Of a stretch of DNA of 64,000 nucleotides, positions 1 through 9,522 are shown one piece after another; positions within the stretch are counted from its first letter, which is position 1, and the number at the start of each line of letters is the position of its first letter. The DNA comes from Entophlyctis helioformis (Eukaryota; Chytridiomycota; Chytridiomycetes; Chytridiales; Chytriomycetaceae), in the NCBI GenBank assembly GCA_025526915.1, contig JAHLKH010000019.1, forward strand, positions 142,076 through 206,075, given 5' to 3'. Under the pieces are notes generated by a model, which saw only the letters and a list, made by a program, of their open reading frames with translations, made no database searches and was not told where the DNA came from. The position numbers were made by a program, and so were the translations under genes.

Positions 1-32
1 TCAACCACACACTCCAACACACACACTCGAAC

Positions 33-2013
33 ATGAAGGCTCTCATTCTTGTCGGCGGTACGCTCCCTTCCCGCTGCCATGCTGCCCGCTGTCCTCTGCC
101 ACTGCCTCCTCTCTCTTTCGCCCTCTGCCCGTGCTGCCCTCCAGCCAGCCCTCCAGCCAGCCAGCCAGCTGCCCAGCACCGCATCTGGCAGCACCCGTCA
201 CAAGGCTCGGTCTGGGCGTGTTGCAGCCGCCTCTGCCTGCCAGCCAGCCAGCCCAGCCAGCCTCTGCCAGCCTCTGCCAGCAGCAGCCAGCATGCAACGG
301 CCTTTATCTGCCCTCTCTCTCTCCTCCCTCTCCCCTCTTGCCCATGCGTCCAAGTCTTGGTCTGACTCACGGACTCTCTGCTCTGCTGTGCCCTGCTCTG
401 CTGTGCCCGTCTGGGGCGTCGGCCGTCTGGCTGTGCGTGTCCCGGGCCCTTATTTCGCTTATCGGCCATCCATCTGCCGCACCACACACGGCCACACACA
501 CACGGCACTGCCCACCACTGCCCACCGCGCACCATGCAGGCTTTGGCACTCGTCTGCGTCCCCTCACCCTCACGCTCCCCAAGCCGCTGGTCGAGTTTGC
601 CAACAAGCCCATGATTCTGCACCAGATCCAGGCCCTCGTCAAGGTGCGTTGCCTTGTGCTGTGCTACAGAGGCTGCCTCTGCCCGCCCTGTGCTGCCAAT
701 GCTGCTTCTGCCGCCCGGTGCAGACGCAGCCTCGAGGGTGGCTGCGCATGAGTGGCGGGCTGCACAGATCACTGACGCTTGCCATTCCTTAATTCTGGCG
801 GTGCCACCTTGCTGCCATACTCCGCTGGTGGCTTGTCTCCTCTATCGTCATCCATCCACCGTCATTCAATGCCTTATGCAATGCTTTATGCATCCACCCA
901 CCCACCCATCCATCCCACACACACAGGCTGGCGTCACCGACATTGTCCTTGCCGTCAACTACCGCCCCGAGATCATGGCCAACTTCATTGCAGAGTACGA
1001 GGCTGAGCTGGCGTCAAGATCACCTTCTCCGTCGAGACTGAGCCCCTGGGCACTGGTGCGTGGTTGGTGCACGCCCCTCGTCTTCCCCACTTTGTGCGCA
1101 TCTCTTTGGGCGATCGCGAGATGGTCACGAGGTGACGACGCGATGGCTGACACGATGGCTGACACGACCCTACCCCCCTCTGCCAACAGCCGGCCCGCTT
1201 GCTCTTGCAGAAGAGATCCTCGGCAAGGACGACTCGCCCTTCTTTGTCCTCAACTCGGACGTCATTTGCGACTTCCCCTTTGAGGAGATGCTCGCGTTCC
1301 ACACGGCACACGGCGGCGAGGGCACCATCATGGTCACCCGCGTTGAGGAGCCCTCCAAGTACGGCGTGGTCGTCAACAAGCCCGACTCGACCCTCATTGA
1401 CCGCTTCGTGGAGAAGCCCGCCGTGTTCGTCTCCAACAAGATCAACGCCGGCCTCTACGTCTTCAACCCCACCGTCCTCAAGCGCATCCGTCCCGAGCCC
1501 ATGTCCATCGAGACGGAGGTGTTCCCCTTCATGGCCGCCGACGCCCAGCTGCACGCCATGGAGCTGCCCGGATTTTGGATGGACGTGGGCCAGCCCAAGG
1601 ACTACCTCACTGGATCCGGCCTGTACCTGTCGTCCTTGCACAAGAAGTCGCCCAGCCTGCTCAAGACCGGCCCGGGCTTTGTTGGCAACGTGCTGGTCGA
1701 CCCCACCGCCGTCATTGGAGACAACTGCCGCATCGGCCCCAACGTGGTGATTGGCCCCGGCGTCGTCATTGGCGATGGCGTTCGCATGAGCCGCACCGTC
1801 ATTCTCTCGGACGTGCAGGTTCGCGACCACGCCTGGATCCACTCGTCCATCATTGGCTGGCGATCGTCTGTCGGCAGATGGGCCCGTGTCGAGGGCGTGT
1901 CTGTGACGGGCGAGGATGTGCACATTTCGGACGAGATCTACCTGAACGGCGCATGCATTCTCCCGCACAAGTCGGTCAGCGCCAATGTGCCCCAGCCCAA
2001 GATTATCATGTAA
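33..2013 (+). CDS. MPG1: Mannose-1-phosphate guanylyltransferase (GDP-mannose pyrophosphorylase)
   Basis: This cytosolic enzyme makes GDP-mannose from mannose-1-phosphate and GTP, the mannose donor for glycosylation, GPI anchors and wall mannan. Exons are 33-57, 540-643, 927-1055 and 1190-2013, all with GT-AG introns (482, 283 and 134 bp). Splicing joins MKALILVGG to FGTRLRPLT, the nucleotidyltransferase signature, followed by the [11 protein letters not shown] segment. The C-terminal third carries hexapeptide repeats of a left-handed beta helix ([17 protein letters not shown]) and ends in PQPKIIM, as in the yeast enzyme Psa1. Spliced length is 360 residues after allowing one missing base near 1010 (GAGCTGG/CGTCAAG), matching the usual 361. 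That break is probably a consensus error. The start codon lies only 33 bp from the window edge, so the promoter is outside. Confidence 0.95.
131..293. repeat. CCAG/CAGC-rich simple repeat in MPG1 intron 1
   Basis: Runs of CCAGCCAGC and CTCTGCCAG repeats fill the middle of the first MPG1 intron. This explains its unusual length (482 bp) compared with the other introns in the window. I see no coding content. Confidence 0.7.
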
Positions 2014-2416
2014 ATGCCTGCTGCTACTACGCCATCCTAAACACGCCTCCGCCTCGGCCACCACGCACCGGCGCTGTCTCGTCTGTCAATGGACTCTGGT
2101 ACGATTGCCCGTCCCGTCTCTCCCCACCACCACTACTACCCAACACATTATTTGTTCGTCCAGACCCCCTTGCTGTTGTTGTCTCTGTCACTGCCGGCTT
2201 GCTGTCCCACTCTCCCCTTACTCTCCCCCCATACCAACCGCTCTAGCCACACTATAAACACTCTTGTTTGTCTCGACCTGTTGTGTGCAGTTCATTTGTG
2301 TGTTGTGTATGTACATTGCGGCACGGACGGATCTGGACGGATCAGGCGGCCCAGGTGTGCTCAGACGGTCTTGTCTTTCCACGGCACACGGTCCTGTTGG
2401 TCGGTCAGTCAGCCAG
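2014..2416. other. Convergent intergenic region MPG1/APC11
   Basis: This 403-bp stretch separates the stops of two converging genes. It is C/T-rich on the plus strand just after MPG1. Near 2401-2435 there is a run of GTCAGTCAGCCAGT repeats that also covers the end of APC11. I see no RNA gene or conserved ORF. Confidence 0.6.
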
Positions 2417-2869
2417 TCAGCCAGTCAGTCGGCAGGGTCGATGGCAAGAACAGCGCAGACTGGACGAGTCGGCACGGCATGCCTTTGGACACTGCTTGGC
2501 GGGATCACGCTCCAGCCAGTCGAGCATGCAGTGCAGATGGAAGGCGTGCGAGCACTCGCCGGTGACTGTGTGAGATGGCCGGCCCAGCAGGTCAGCGAGA
2601 CAGACTGGCAGGCAGACAGATGGACAGACTGGCAGACTGGCAGCACGTACTCAGTGGACAGTCGTCGCCCGGCATCTTGCACTTGCTGCAGCAGCCGTCG
2701 TACGGGTTGTAGCAGATGCCGCAGACGTCGTCCTCGTCAACGTCTGCCCACCGCCACTCGGCCACGGCTCTCCACGCTGTGCGGCTCGACTGTCAGCCGT
2801 GCGGTCTCGGGCATGCATGCAGCCATGAATGCAGACTGACTGACCGTGGACGGTGATCTTGAGCGGCAT
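2417..2869 (-). CDS. APC11: Anaphase-promoting complex RING-H2 subunit Apc11
   Basis: This is the catalytic RING subunit of the APC/C ubiquitin ligase, which recruits the E2 to drive mitotic exit and meiosis. Exons on the minus strand are 2869-2845, 2776-2651 and 2565-2417, with GT-AG introns of 68 and 85 bp, giving 99 residues with no frame break. The N-terminus MPLKITVHAW and the motif CGICYNPYDGCCSKCKMPGDD match Apc11. They are followed by GECSHAFHLHCMLDWL, the central C/H ligands of a RING-H2. The last ligand pair reads CPKAC instead of the usual CPMC (one extra residue), and the Trp normally found soon after is Ser. The tail is about 15 residues longer than in animals. It shares a 33-bp divergent promoter with MSH5. 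Confidence 0.9.
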
Positions 2870-2902
2870 CGCGGCTTGCACGACTGGCGGACAGATTTCG
2901 CG
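2870..2902. promoter_or_regulatory. 33-bp divergent intergenic spacer APC11/MSH5
   Basis: The two start codons (2869 on minus, 2903 on plus) are separated by only 33 bases, so each 5' UTR must overlap the other gene or be extremely short. No TATA box is visible. The MSH5 start is the first in-frame ATG (2903, with a second at 2906); 2942 is a later alternative that would widen the spacer. Confidence 0.5.
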
Positions 2903-5900
2903 ATGATGGAAGACGAGAACGGCGTGCCGACGGACAGCGACATGCACCGTGCGGACGACGTGGGTGATCAGGGCAGTGTGGTCGATGGCGACCAAGGTGA
3001 CGACGACGACGACCGCCTGAGCTTGCACTCGCTGCACTCGGTGGCCGAGCGTCTGCGGCGTCGCTCCCGTGCTGCGCCGCTGCCGTCTCGCGTGTCCGGT
3101 CTCGCGTGTCTCGCGTGTCTCACGGCGGTGTGCGCGATGCGAGCAACAACGACGGCGACAGCAACGACGACAACGACGACGACGAGTGGGAGGCGCCGCT
3201 CGTGCGGCCGTCGTCTGGCTTTCTGCAGTCTGCGGCACCGCTCGCTGCACAAGCCGACGCGGCCGCCCACGCGACTGCCCAAACTGCCGCCCCTGCAGGC
3301 TGCCCGTCGCTCGTGTCCAGACGCGTCCACTTTCAGAGCCAGCACAGCGTCCAGCCCCTGCACCCGCCCACACCGGCTGCAAGCACCTCGCAGCGTCTGT
3401 GCCATCGCCAGTCTCCACAGCCTGTGCACGGTGCACCCCCGGGCCATGACCAGCCGTTGGATGACATGCTCGATTCCGGCCCGTATCCAGCCGACGCTTC
3501 CGGCCACGATGCTGCTGCTGCTGCTGCCGTCGCCGGACCGGCCACAGACACACAGACGGGCGGCCAGCCCAACGCCCAGCATGATCGCATCGTCATGGCC
3601 ATGTGCTACCGCAAGGGCAAGCTTGGCGCCGCGTGCTTCAATGCATCCACATCCACCTTGCTCCTGTTTGAGGATGTCGACGAGGACGGCTCGCTCGACC
3701 TCGCACGCTCCCGTGAGTCGCGCTGTCGTCGTTCATGCCGTGCCCTGCCATCCGCTCAACTGATTCTCGATATCCGTCTTTCGGGTGTCCCCCCGCGCAT
3801 ACGTGTTCTTGCATCCAGTGCTGTTCCAGGTGGATCCGGTCATGGTCATCACACACGCTCGCGCCGAGACCGACCTGCTCGATCTGCTGGTGCAGCCACC
3901 GCCTCTGTCGGTTCATGGGCAGCTCGCCATGGAGATGCGGCCGACTCCCGAGTTTGCGTACGAGGCCGGCAAGGCCAAGCTGCTGGGCGTGCATGTGGCT
4001 GCACGCGACCGCGACGCGCTGCGTGCGCATCTCAGACCCGCTGCCCAGCTACCAGCTGCCACTGACGGCGGTCGTGGACATGGTGGACATGGTGAACATG
4101 CACAGGTGTATCCTGGATACCTACCCGTGCGCGGACAGCACTACGCCGGCGGCCGAGTGTCCATGGGTCGAGAACGCGCCGAGTCCATGCAGCGTGTTCT
4201 GGAGAGCGTCGTGTGTCTGGACAATGCGCAGATGGTCGGCTGTGCCGGTGCGCTACTGACGTTCCTGGCGCGCACAGCCATCACCGGCGAGCTGGGTCTC
4301 GACCAGCGCGAACGAGACAGCGGCGACTATGCGACCGACGACGAGTGCACAAACGGATACGCGGTCCATGCCATCGAGAGTCTGTCGCTTGCAAGTGTCA
4401 TGCACATGTCGGTCAACACCATGCTGTGAGTCTGCTTGTCACGGTGTGGTGTTGTGCGCGTTGGTGATGCTGGCTGCTGACCAACCACATGGGCTGCTGT
4501 GCAATCCTCTTTGCAACACTCACAGATCTCTGCGTATCTTTCAGAGCGAGAAGCATCCAATGTGCACCGTCGCACCATGAAAGAGGGGCTGTCGCTGTTT
4601 GGTGAGCCCGTCATCCACGGCCACGATCATGTCCGCACTCGCCACTCATGCATGGTCTGGCTGGTTTGCAGGCATCCTCGACTACACGCGCACCAAAGAC
4701 GGCAAGTCGCAGCTGCGCCAGTGGCTGATGCGTCCGTTGCTGGACGCGGCCGCCATCAGCCAGCGCCACGACGCCGTTGAATGGTTCGCCGCCAGCGAAA
4801 CACGCGGCGTGCGCGACTCTCTGCAGACATCGCTCAAGCATCTGCGTAGTCTTGGCGTGAGTTGGGCTCGTGCGATGTAGCCGGCTCGTTTCGCTGTGGC
4901 CGTGGCTGACGCTTGGGACCACAGACGCTTTTTTCGTCCATGCGCACCAAGCTGTCTCTGCGCGACTGGCAGGCACTGCACCAGGTGAGTAGATGGTGCA
5001 CATTGCGAGTCTGGAAAGCAAGGCAGGCGACGGTGCGTGACTGACTCGGTCGGTTGCAGTTCATCTTCCATGCGCTGAGTATCCGCGCCACGGTGCAAGA
5101 ATGCTGCGCCATGTCTGGCCTGCCCCTGACGTGCAACATTCTAGCGCTCGTCCACACCGACCTGATGCAAGAGCTCGCCGCATACATCACCGACGTGGTG
5201 CGTGCCATCCCATCCCATCCCATACCATGCCCAGCACTGCCATGCTACCTCGCAAAAGCATCCCACGCGACTGACAACCGCGTCCAGATCGACTTCCAAG
5301 CCTCAAAGGCCGAGTCGCGGCTCGTGGTCAAACCCGACGTGGACGAAGACCTCGACCGGCTCAAGCCACGTACCACCGGCTGGACGCGATCCTGTCGACC
5401 GTGGCGGGCCAGGTCGTGCAGATGCTGCCGCCGCACTGCCCCGTGTCGCTCACGGTCGTGTACTTCCCGCAGCTGGGATACTTGATTGCCGTGCCGCTGC
5501 GGCCGGCCATGGACCGCCTCGAAGACTATGACATGGCCGGCCTGGCGTTTCAGTTTTCGACCGAGACGACGGCGTTTTACAAGAGCGATCTGATGCGTGG
5601 TGAGTGGCTTGGCTGGTCATGGCATCATATGTGTGTTGGCATGGCAGTGCAGCTGAACTTGTGTGGACGGCCGTGTGGACGGGTGGTGTGTGTGCACACA
5701 GAGCTTGACCAGGAGCTTGGCGATATCCACTCGGACATTGTGGATCGCGAGCTGGAGATTATGCAGCAGCTGCGCGAGACGGTGCTGGACCATTCGGACG
5801 AGCTCAAGGCCGTGGCGCAGGTGCTGACGGATCTTGACTGGTGAGGCCAGCAATTGCATGTAAATGGCCATGAACGGCGCTGACGTGCGTTGGACGGTGC

Positions 5901-7306
5901 GATGCCGTGTGTGTGTGTGCATTGGCGGCCGTGCAGCATTCTGTCGCTGGCAGAGGCAGCGTTCCGGTATGGATACACGCGGCCAGTCATGACCCAAGAG
6001 CCCATCCTTGACATCCGTCGCGGCCGGTGAGTCGAGCGCGAGTGTATGGCACGATCACGAACAACGACGATCTGGCAACTGACTGAGCGCCATGGCCGTG
6101 TGGCAGCCATCCCCTGCACGAGCACTGCGTCGAGGCGTTTATCGAAAACGACACGCAGCTGGGCGGCCCAACAGACACGGCAGCCCCCATTGAGACGACA
6201 ACGGCCCCACGCCGCCGCCGCTGCGCATCCACGCATGATGCTGCTCACCGGCGCCAACTTCTCTGGCAAGTCCGTGTACCTGCACCAAGTCGCGCTCATC
6301 ACCATCATGGCGCACGCCGGCAGCTTTGTGCCTGCCGCCGCATCAGCGCGCATCGGTCTCACCGACAAGGTGCTCACGCGCATCCACTCCAACGACAGCG
6401 TCTCTGCGCTCAAGAGCACGTTTCTCATTGACGTGCAGCAGGCGGTTGGCGCGCTGCGCAACTCGACGCCGCGAAGCTTGGTTGTCATGGACGAGTTTGG
6501 CAAGGGTACTGCCAGCCAGGGTGTGTTGCTTTGCATCTGTCTGTATGCGGTGCATGTGTGTGGTGTGTGTGCTGACCCATCGGTGCAGATGGCATCGGGC
6601 TGCTCTGTGCGGTGCTCGAGGCGTTTGCTGCCCGCAAGCACGCATGTCCACGCGTTCTGGCCGCCACGCATTTCCATGGCAAGTCGGTCGCCATCCTAGA
6701 CTGCCTGTGCACGCACCGGCCGACTCTCGCATCTGTCCCTTTGTCTGTCTGTCTGTCTAACCTCCCCCGATGCAGAGATGCTTGCCATGGGAACCCTGCC
6801 AACCACGACACCCCGGATGAACGCGACGGACAGCTGCTGCAGACGCAGCCGGCCGACCTAGCCTTTTACACGATGAAGATTGTCGAGAACCGCGCGCGCG
6901 ACGATGCCGAGGCCGTGTCGTTCCTCTACCAGCTCGAGCCCGGACGGTGTCTCGACTCGCTTGGCGTGCACTGCGCGCGCATGGCCGGACTGCCTGCCCA
7001 CGTCACAATGCGAGGTACGGTCGCTGGCCTCGACTGCCTGTCTGCCAGTCAGTCAGTCAGTCAGTCCCACCAGAACCGCGTGACGCTAACAATCGACATC
7101 GTGGTGGACACACTCGCCGCAGCCCAGGAAATCGCAAACTGTATCGTGCGTGGCGAGAACTTGCCCGTGCGGCCCAGCGCAGCTGACCAGGCGCGACTGA
7201 GCGCATGCGAGACAATCGTCCCGCGCTGCTGGAATGCGATCTCGCCGTCGGCGATCTCGAGACGCAACTATGGTCGATCGTGCGACAGTACGAGCACCTG
7301 TTCTGA
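2903..7306 (+). CDS. MSH5: MutS homolog 5, meiotic crossover factor
   Basis: Msh5 pairs with Msh4 to stabilise meiotic recombination intermediates. About 12 exons can be read: to 3712, 3819-4425, 4526-4601, 4672-4856, 4925-4984, 5060-5197, 5288-5599, 5702-5840, 5937-6026, 6107-6520, 6589-6678, 6776-7014, and a last exon to the stop at 7306. The Walker A segment LLTGANFSGKSVYLHQV (near 6240), the Msh5-type GSFVPA, and Walker B VVMDEFGKGT (near 6485) assign it to Msh5 rather than Msh4. The connector KEGLSLFG and the core RTKLSLRDWQAL also match. The acidic, Ser/Pro-rich N-terminus is not conserved. Intron 6679-6775 is GC-AG. Frame breaks without splice sites occur near 3060-3110, 4560, 5367, 6230, 6825 and 7200. 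They are probably consensus errors, since both ends of the protein are conserved in sequence. Confidence 0.9.
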
Positions 7307-7511
7307 CCCGCCATGTGGACATGACAACGACCACAACGACACGACAGCGACAGTGAGAGTGCACGCCGGGAACGGACGGTTTATTGCCACGAGAAAGCAG
7401 GCGACGATGCCGTGCTGTGCATGAATGAAAGCAGCATGTCATGGCCGTTGGGCACCGCGTCGCCATCTGGGCCGTGATCGCTGGCGTCAACGCCAATCAA
7501 CGCCATCAACG
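7307..7511. other. Short convergent intergenic region MSH5/homeodomain gene
   Basis: About 200 bp between converging stops; GACGACACGACAGCGACAG-like repeats near 7325-7355. No gene seen. Confidence 0.5.
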
Positions 7512-9224
7512 CTATCGCTGCGCATGTGCGGATGCGAAACGGCAAGAAGCGGCAGGTAGGCAGGCGTGCACGGCATAGGGGTGCGATCGCGGACGGCGGC
7601 TGTGGCGGGAGCCGGCCGGGGAATAACGGTGCGGACACGCAGGGAACGCGTCGTCCGTCTGCTGCTGTTGCTGTTGCTGTAGCGGCGGCGGCATGCGGAG
7701 CAGGTGTGGCGGCGGCAGGATCGGCACGGCGGCTGCTGAGCGTGCTGGGAATGCCGGGTCGATGGACGACCACGATCCCAGCGGCGGCAGCCCAGGCAGC
7801 CCAGGCAGTCCCGGCAGACCCGGCAGAGGCGTCATGGAAGCCGATCGTGCGAATGTGCCGCATCCCTCTGGCATGCGCTCGGCGGGTTCGTGGTGCTCGT
7901 GCGTGTCGCCGTGGCCGTGTCCTGTCCCTGGCCGGCCTCGTCTGATCCCGCGTTGGTGGCAAGCGCGAGTGGCGGTGGCGGTCCGAGTCCCGATCCCGGT
8001 CCCGATCCCGGTCCCGTCCCGGTCCCGGTCCAAGCGCCAACCCGAACCCGAGCCCGAGCCCCATCCCCAGGCCGAGTCCCGGCCAGCGGAAAAGGGAGAG
8101 GGCGGCATCTGGGCCTGGTAGTTGACGGCACTGCACAGCGCGCGGAAGTTGGCCGCGTCGCGCAGGGTGTTGTAGATGCCGTTGAGCTGCAGCGCGGACG
8201 TGTTGGGCTGCAGCGATGCGGTCAGACCAAAGGGCGGGGCGACGCTGGCGTGGTGCGTGTGCAGGATCGCGCCAAACGGATACTGCTGCTGCTGTTGTTG
8301 TTGTTGTTGCTGTTGTTGTGGCTGTTGGTGGTGGTGGCTCGCAAAGGGATGCATGCTGTGCGGCAACGGCAGCATCGACGGCATCGACGGCAACGACGAC
8401 GGTGGTGGCATGTGCGAGGCAGGCAGCCAGTGCGATGCTGCGTTGCTGCCGAGGATGTAGTTGATGCTGCCGAGCGACGGCAGATGCGTGATCGGCGCGG
8501 CAGAGACAGGCCCCGTGCGGCGGTGCTCGTGTTCATGTGCGGGCGTGGAGCCGGGGGTCGAGCCGGGCGTGGCGGGAAAGAGCTCGCGTGCCAGCTGGCG
8601 GGGCCGCAGCGACGATGGCGTGGGCGTGGGCGTGGGCGGCGGGTCGGGCGACAGGGACGCGCTCGCGCGGTGGTGTGGCTTGTGCGGCTTGTCGGCTGGG
8701 GCGGCGACGCGACGAGCCTGACACGGCGGGCGGCAGTCTGCGGGCGGCGGCGCGGGCAGCGAGCACGGCGGCACGGCCGGGCGACAGCGGCGAGGCGCCA
8801 ATGGCCGAGTGCTTCCTGGACTGCTGGCGCTTGTTCTGGAACCACACCTGGCGGGGCGTGAGACACGGCGACGAACGTGAGACACGGCGGCGACGCGGCC
8901 GGCAGTGAGACAGCAGGCAGAATGAAGCACAAGGCGTGAGGCGCAAGGCGTGAGGCAGGCGACAAGCGGCGTGAGACATGCGGCAGGCAGCGTGCAGACG
9001 CGGCTTACCCGCACGGTGCGCGGCGACAGGGCCAGCGAGGCGGCGAGATCCACGCGCTCGGCGGGCGACAGATACACGGACGCCTCGTAGGCGGCCTCGA
9101 GCGCGCGCCGCTGGCTGTCCTCGAGGCGGCGCTTGAGCGGCCTGCGCGACGACGCACTGCCGAGGTCGACGCTGGCGTGTGCGTGGGCGTTGGTGGCGTG
9201 TGCGTTGGTGGCGTGGGCGTTCAT
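7512..9224 (-). CDS. Homeodomain transcription factor with poly-Gln region
   Basis: This is a nuclear DNA-binding protein. The start at 9224 is followed by a short Asn-Ala-His repeat (NAHATNAHATNAHAHA). A homeodomain then runs from RRPLKRRLEDSQRRAL in exon 1 (9224-9009) into exon 2, which opens at 8847 with VWFQNKRQQSRK, the recognition helix with invariant W, F, N and R. The 161-bp intron (8848-9008) splits the domain just before this helix. Downstream the protein is low complexity: Ser/Pro/Thr stretches, a His/Gln run with about 14 Gln (8279-8330), Gly/Asp/Arg dipeptides, a PGLPGLPGLPGL run and a second Gln run. The reading frame must change once between about 8690 and 8760, and again possibly near the C-terminus, so the end at 7512 is approximate. 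I cannot assign an ortholog. Confidence 0.75.
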   Translation of the reverse strand: MNAHATNAHATNAHAHASVDLGSASSRRPLKRRLEDSQRRALEAAYEASVYLSPAERVDLAASLALSPRTVRVSRVCTLPAACLTPLVACLTPCASRLVLHSACCLTAGRVAAVSHVRRRVSRPARCGSRTSASSPGSTRPLAPRRCRPAVPPCSLPAPPPADCRPPCQARRVAAPADKPHKPHHRASASLSPDPPPTPTPTPSSLRPRQLARELFPATPGSTPGSTPAHEHEHRRTGPVSAAPITHLPSLGSINYILGSNAASHWLPASHMPPPSSLPSMPSMLPLPHSMHPFASHHHQQPQQQQQQQQQQQQYPFGAILHTHHASVAPPFGLTASLQPNTSALQLNGIYNTLRDAANFRALCSAVNYQAQMPPSPFSAGRDSAWGWGSGSGSGWRLDRDRDGTGIGTGIGTRTATATRACHQRGIRRGRPGTGHGHGDTHEHHEPAERMPEGCGTFARSASMTPLPGLPGLPGLPGLPPLGSWSSIDPAFPARSAAAVPILPPPHLLRMPPPLQQQQQQQTDDAFPACPHRYSPAGSRHSRRPRSHPYAVHACLPAASCRFASAHAQR

Positions 9225-9522
9225 GTGGTTGGATTGGCTGCAGGGGATGGCGTGAGACACGGCGACGTGAGACACGCTGAAGACACACGCACATAGACAC
9301 ACGCACACTGCAAGCACAGACGCGCAGCGCACCTGCAGATGCGCGGCCTCACTGGGTGGTCGGTCGCTGGTGGTCGGGCGATTGGACAAGGCCGCGCGGG
9401 CGACGCTCAGGCTGGCAGGCAGGCAGGCAGCCAATCAGCGGGCGACTCTCAAGGGTCGTGAACAACGACTTTTCTTTCGCCAGTTCAACGTTGCACACTC
9501 GCAAACACACACTCGCTCTCGT
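9225..9522. promoter_or_regulatory. Divergent promoter region, homeodomain gene / BYE1-like gene
   Basis: This 298-bp region lies between two outward-facing genes. It contains CA-rich stretches (9281-9310, 9495-9515) and possible 5' UTR splice signals for the homeodomain gene (GTGCGC donor near 9330 and CAG acceptor near 9240 on the minus strand). No defined operator was recognised. Confidence 0.4.

Noticed and set aside
985..2064. Minus-strand 359-codon frame over MPG1
   Set aside because: Antisense to the conserved nucleotidyltransferase exon 4.
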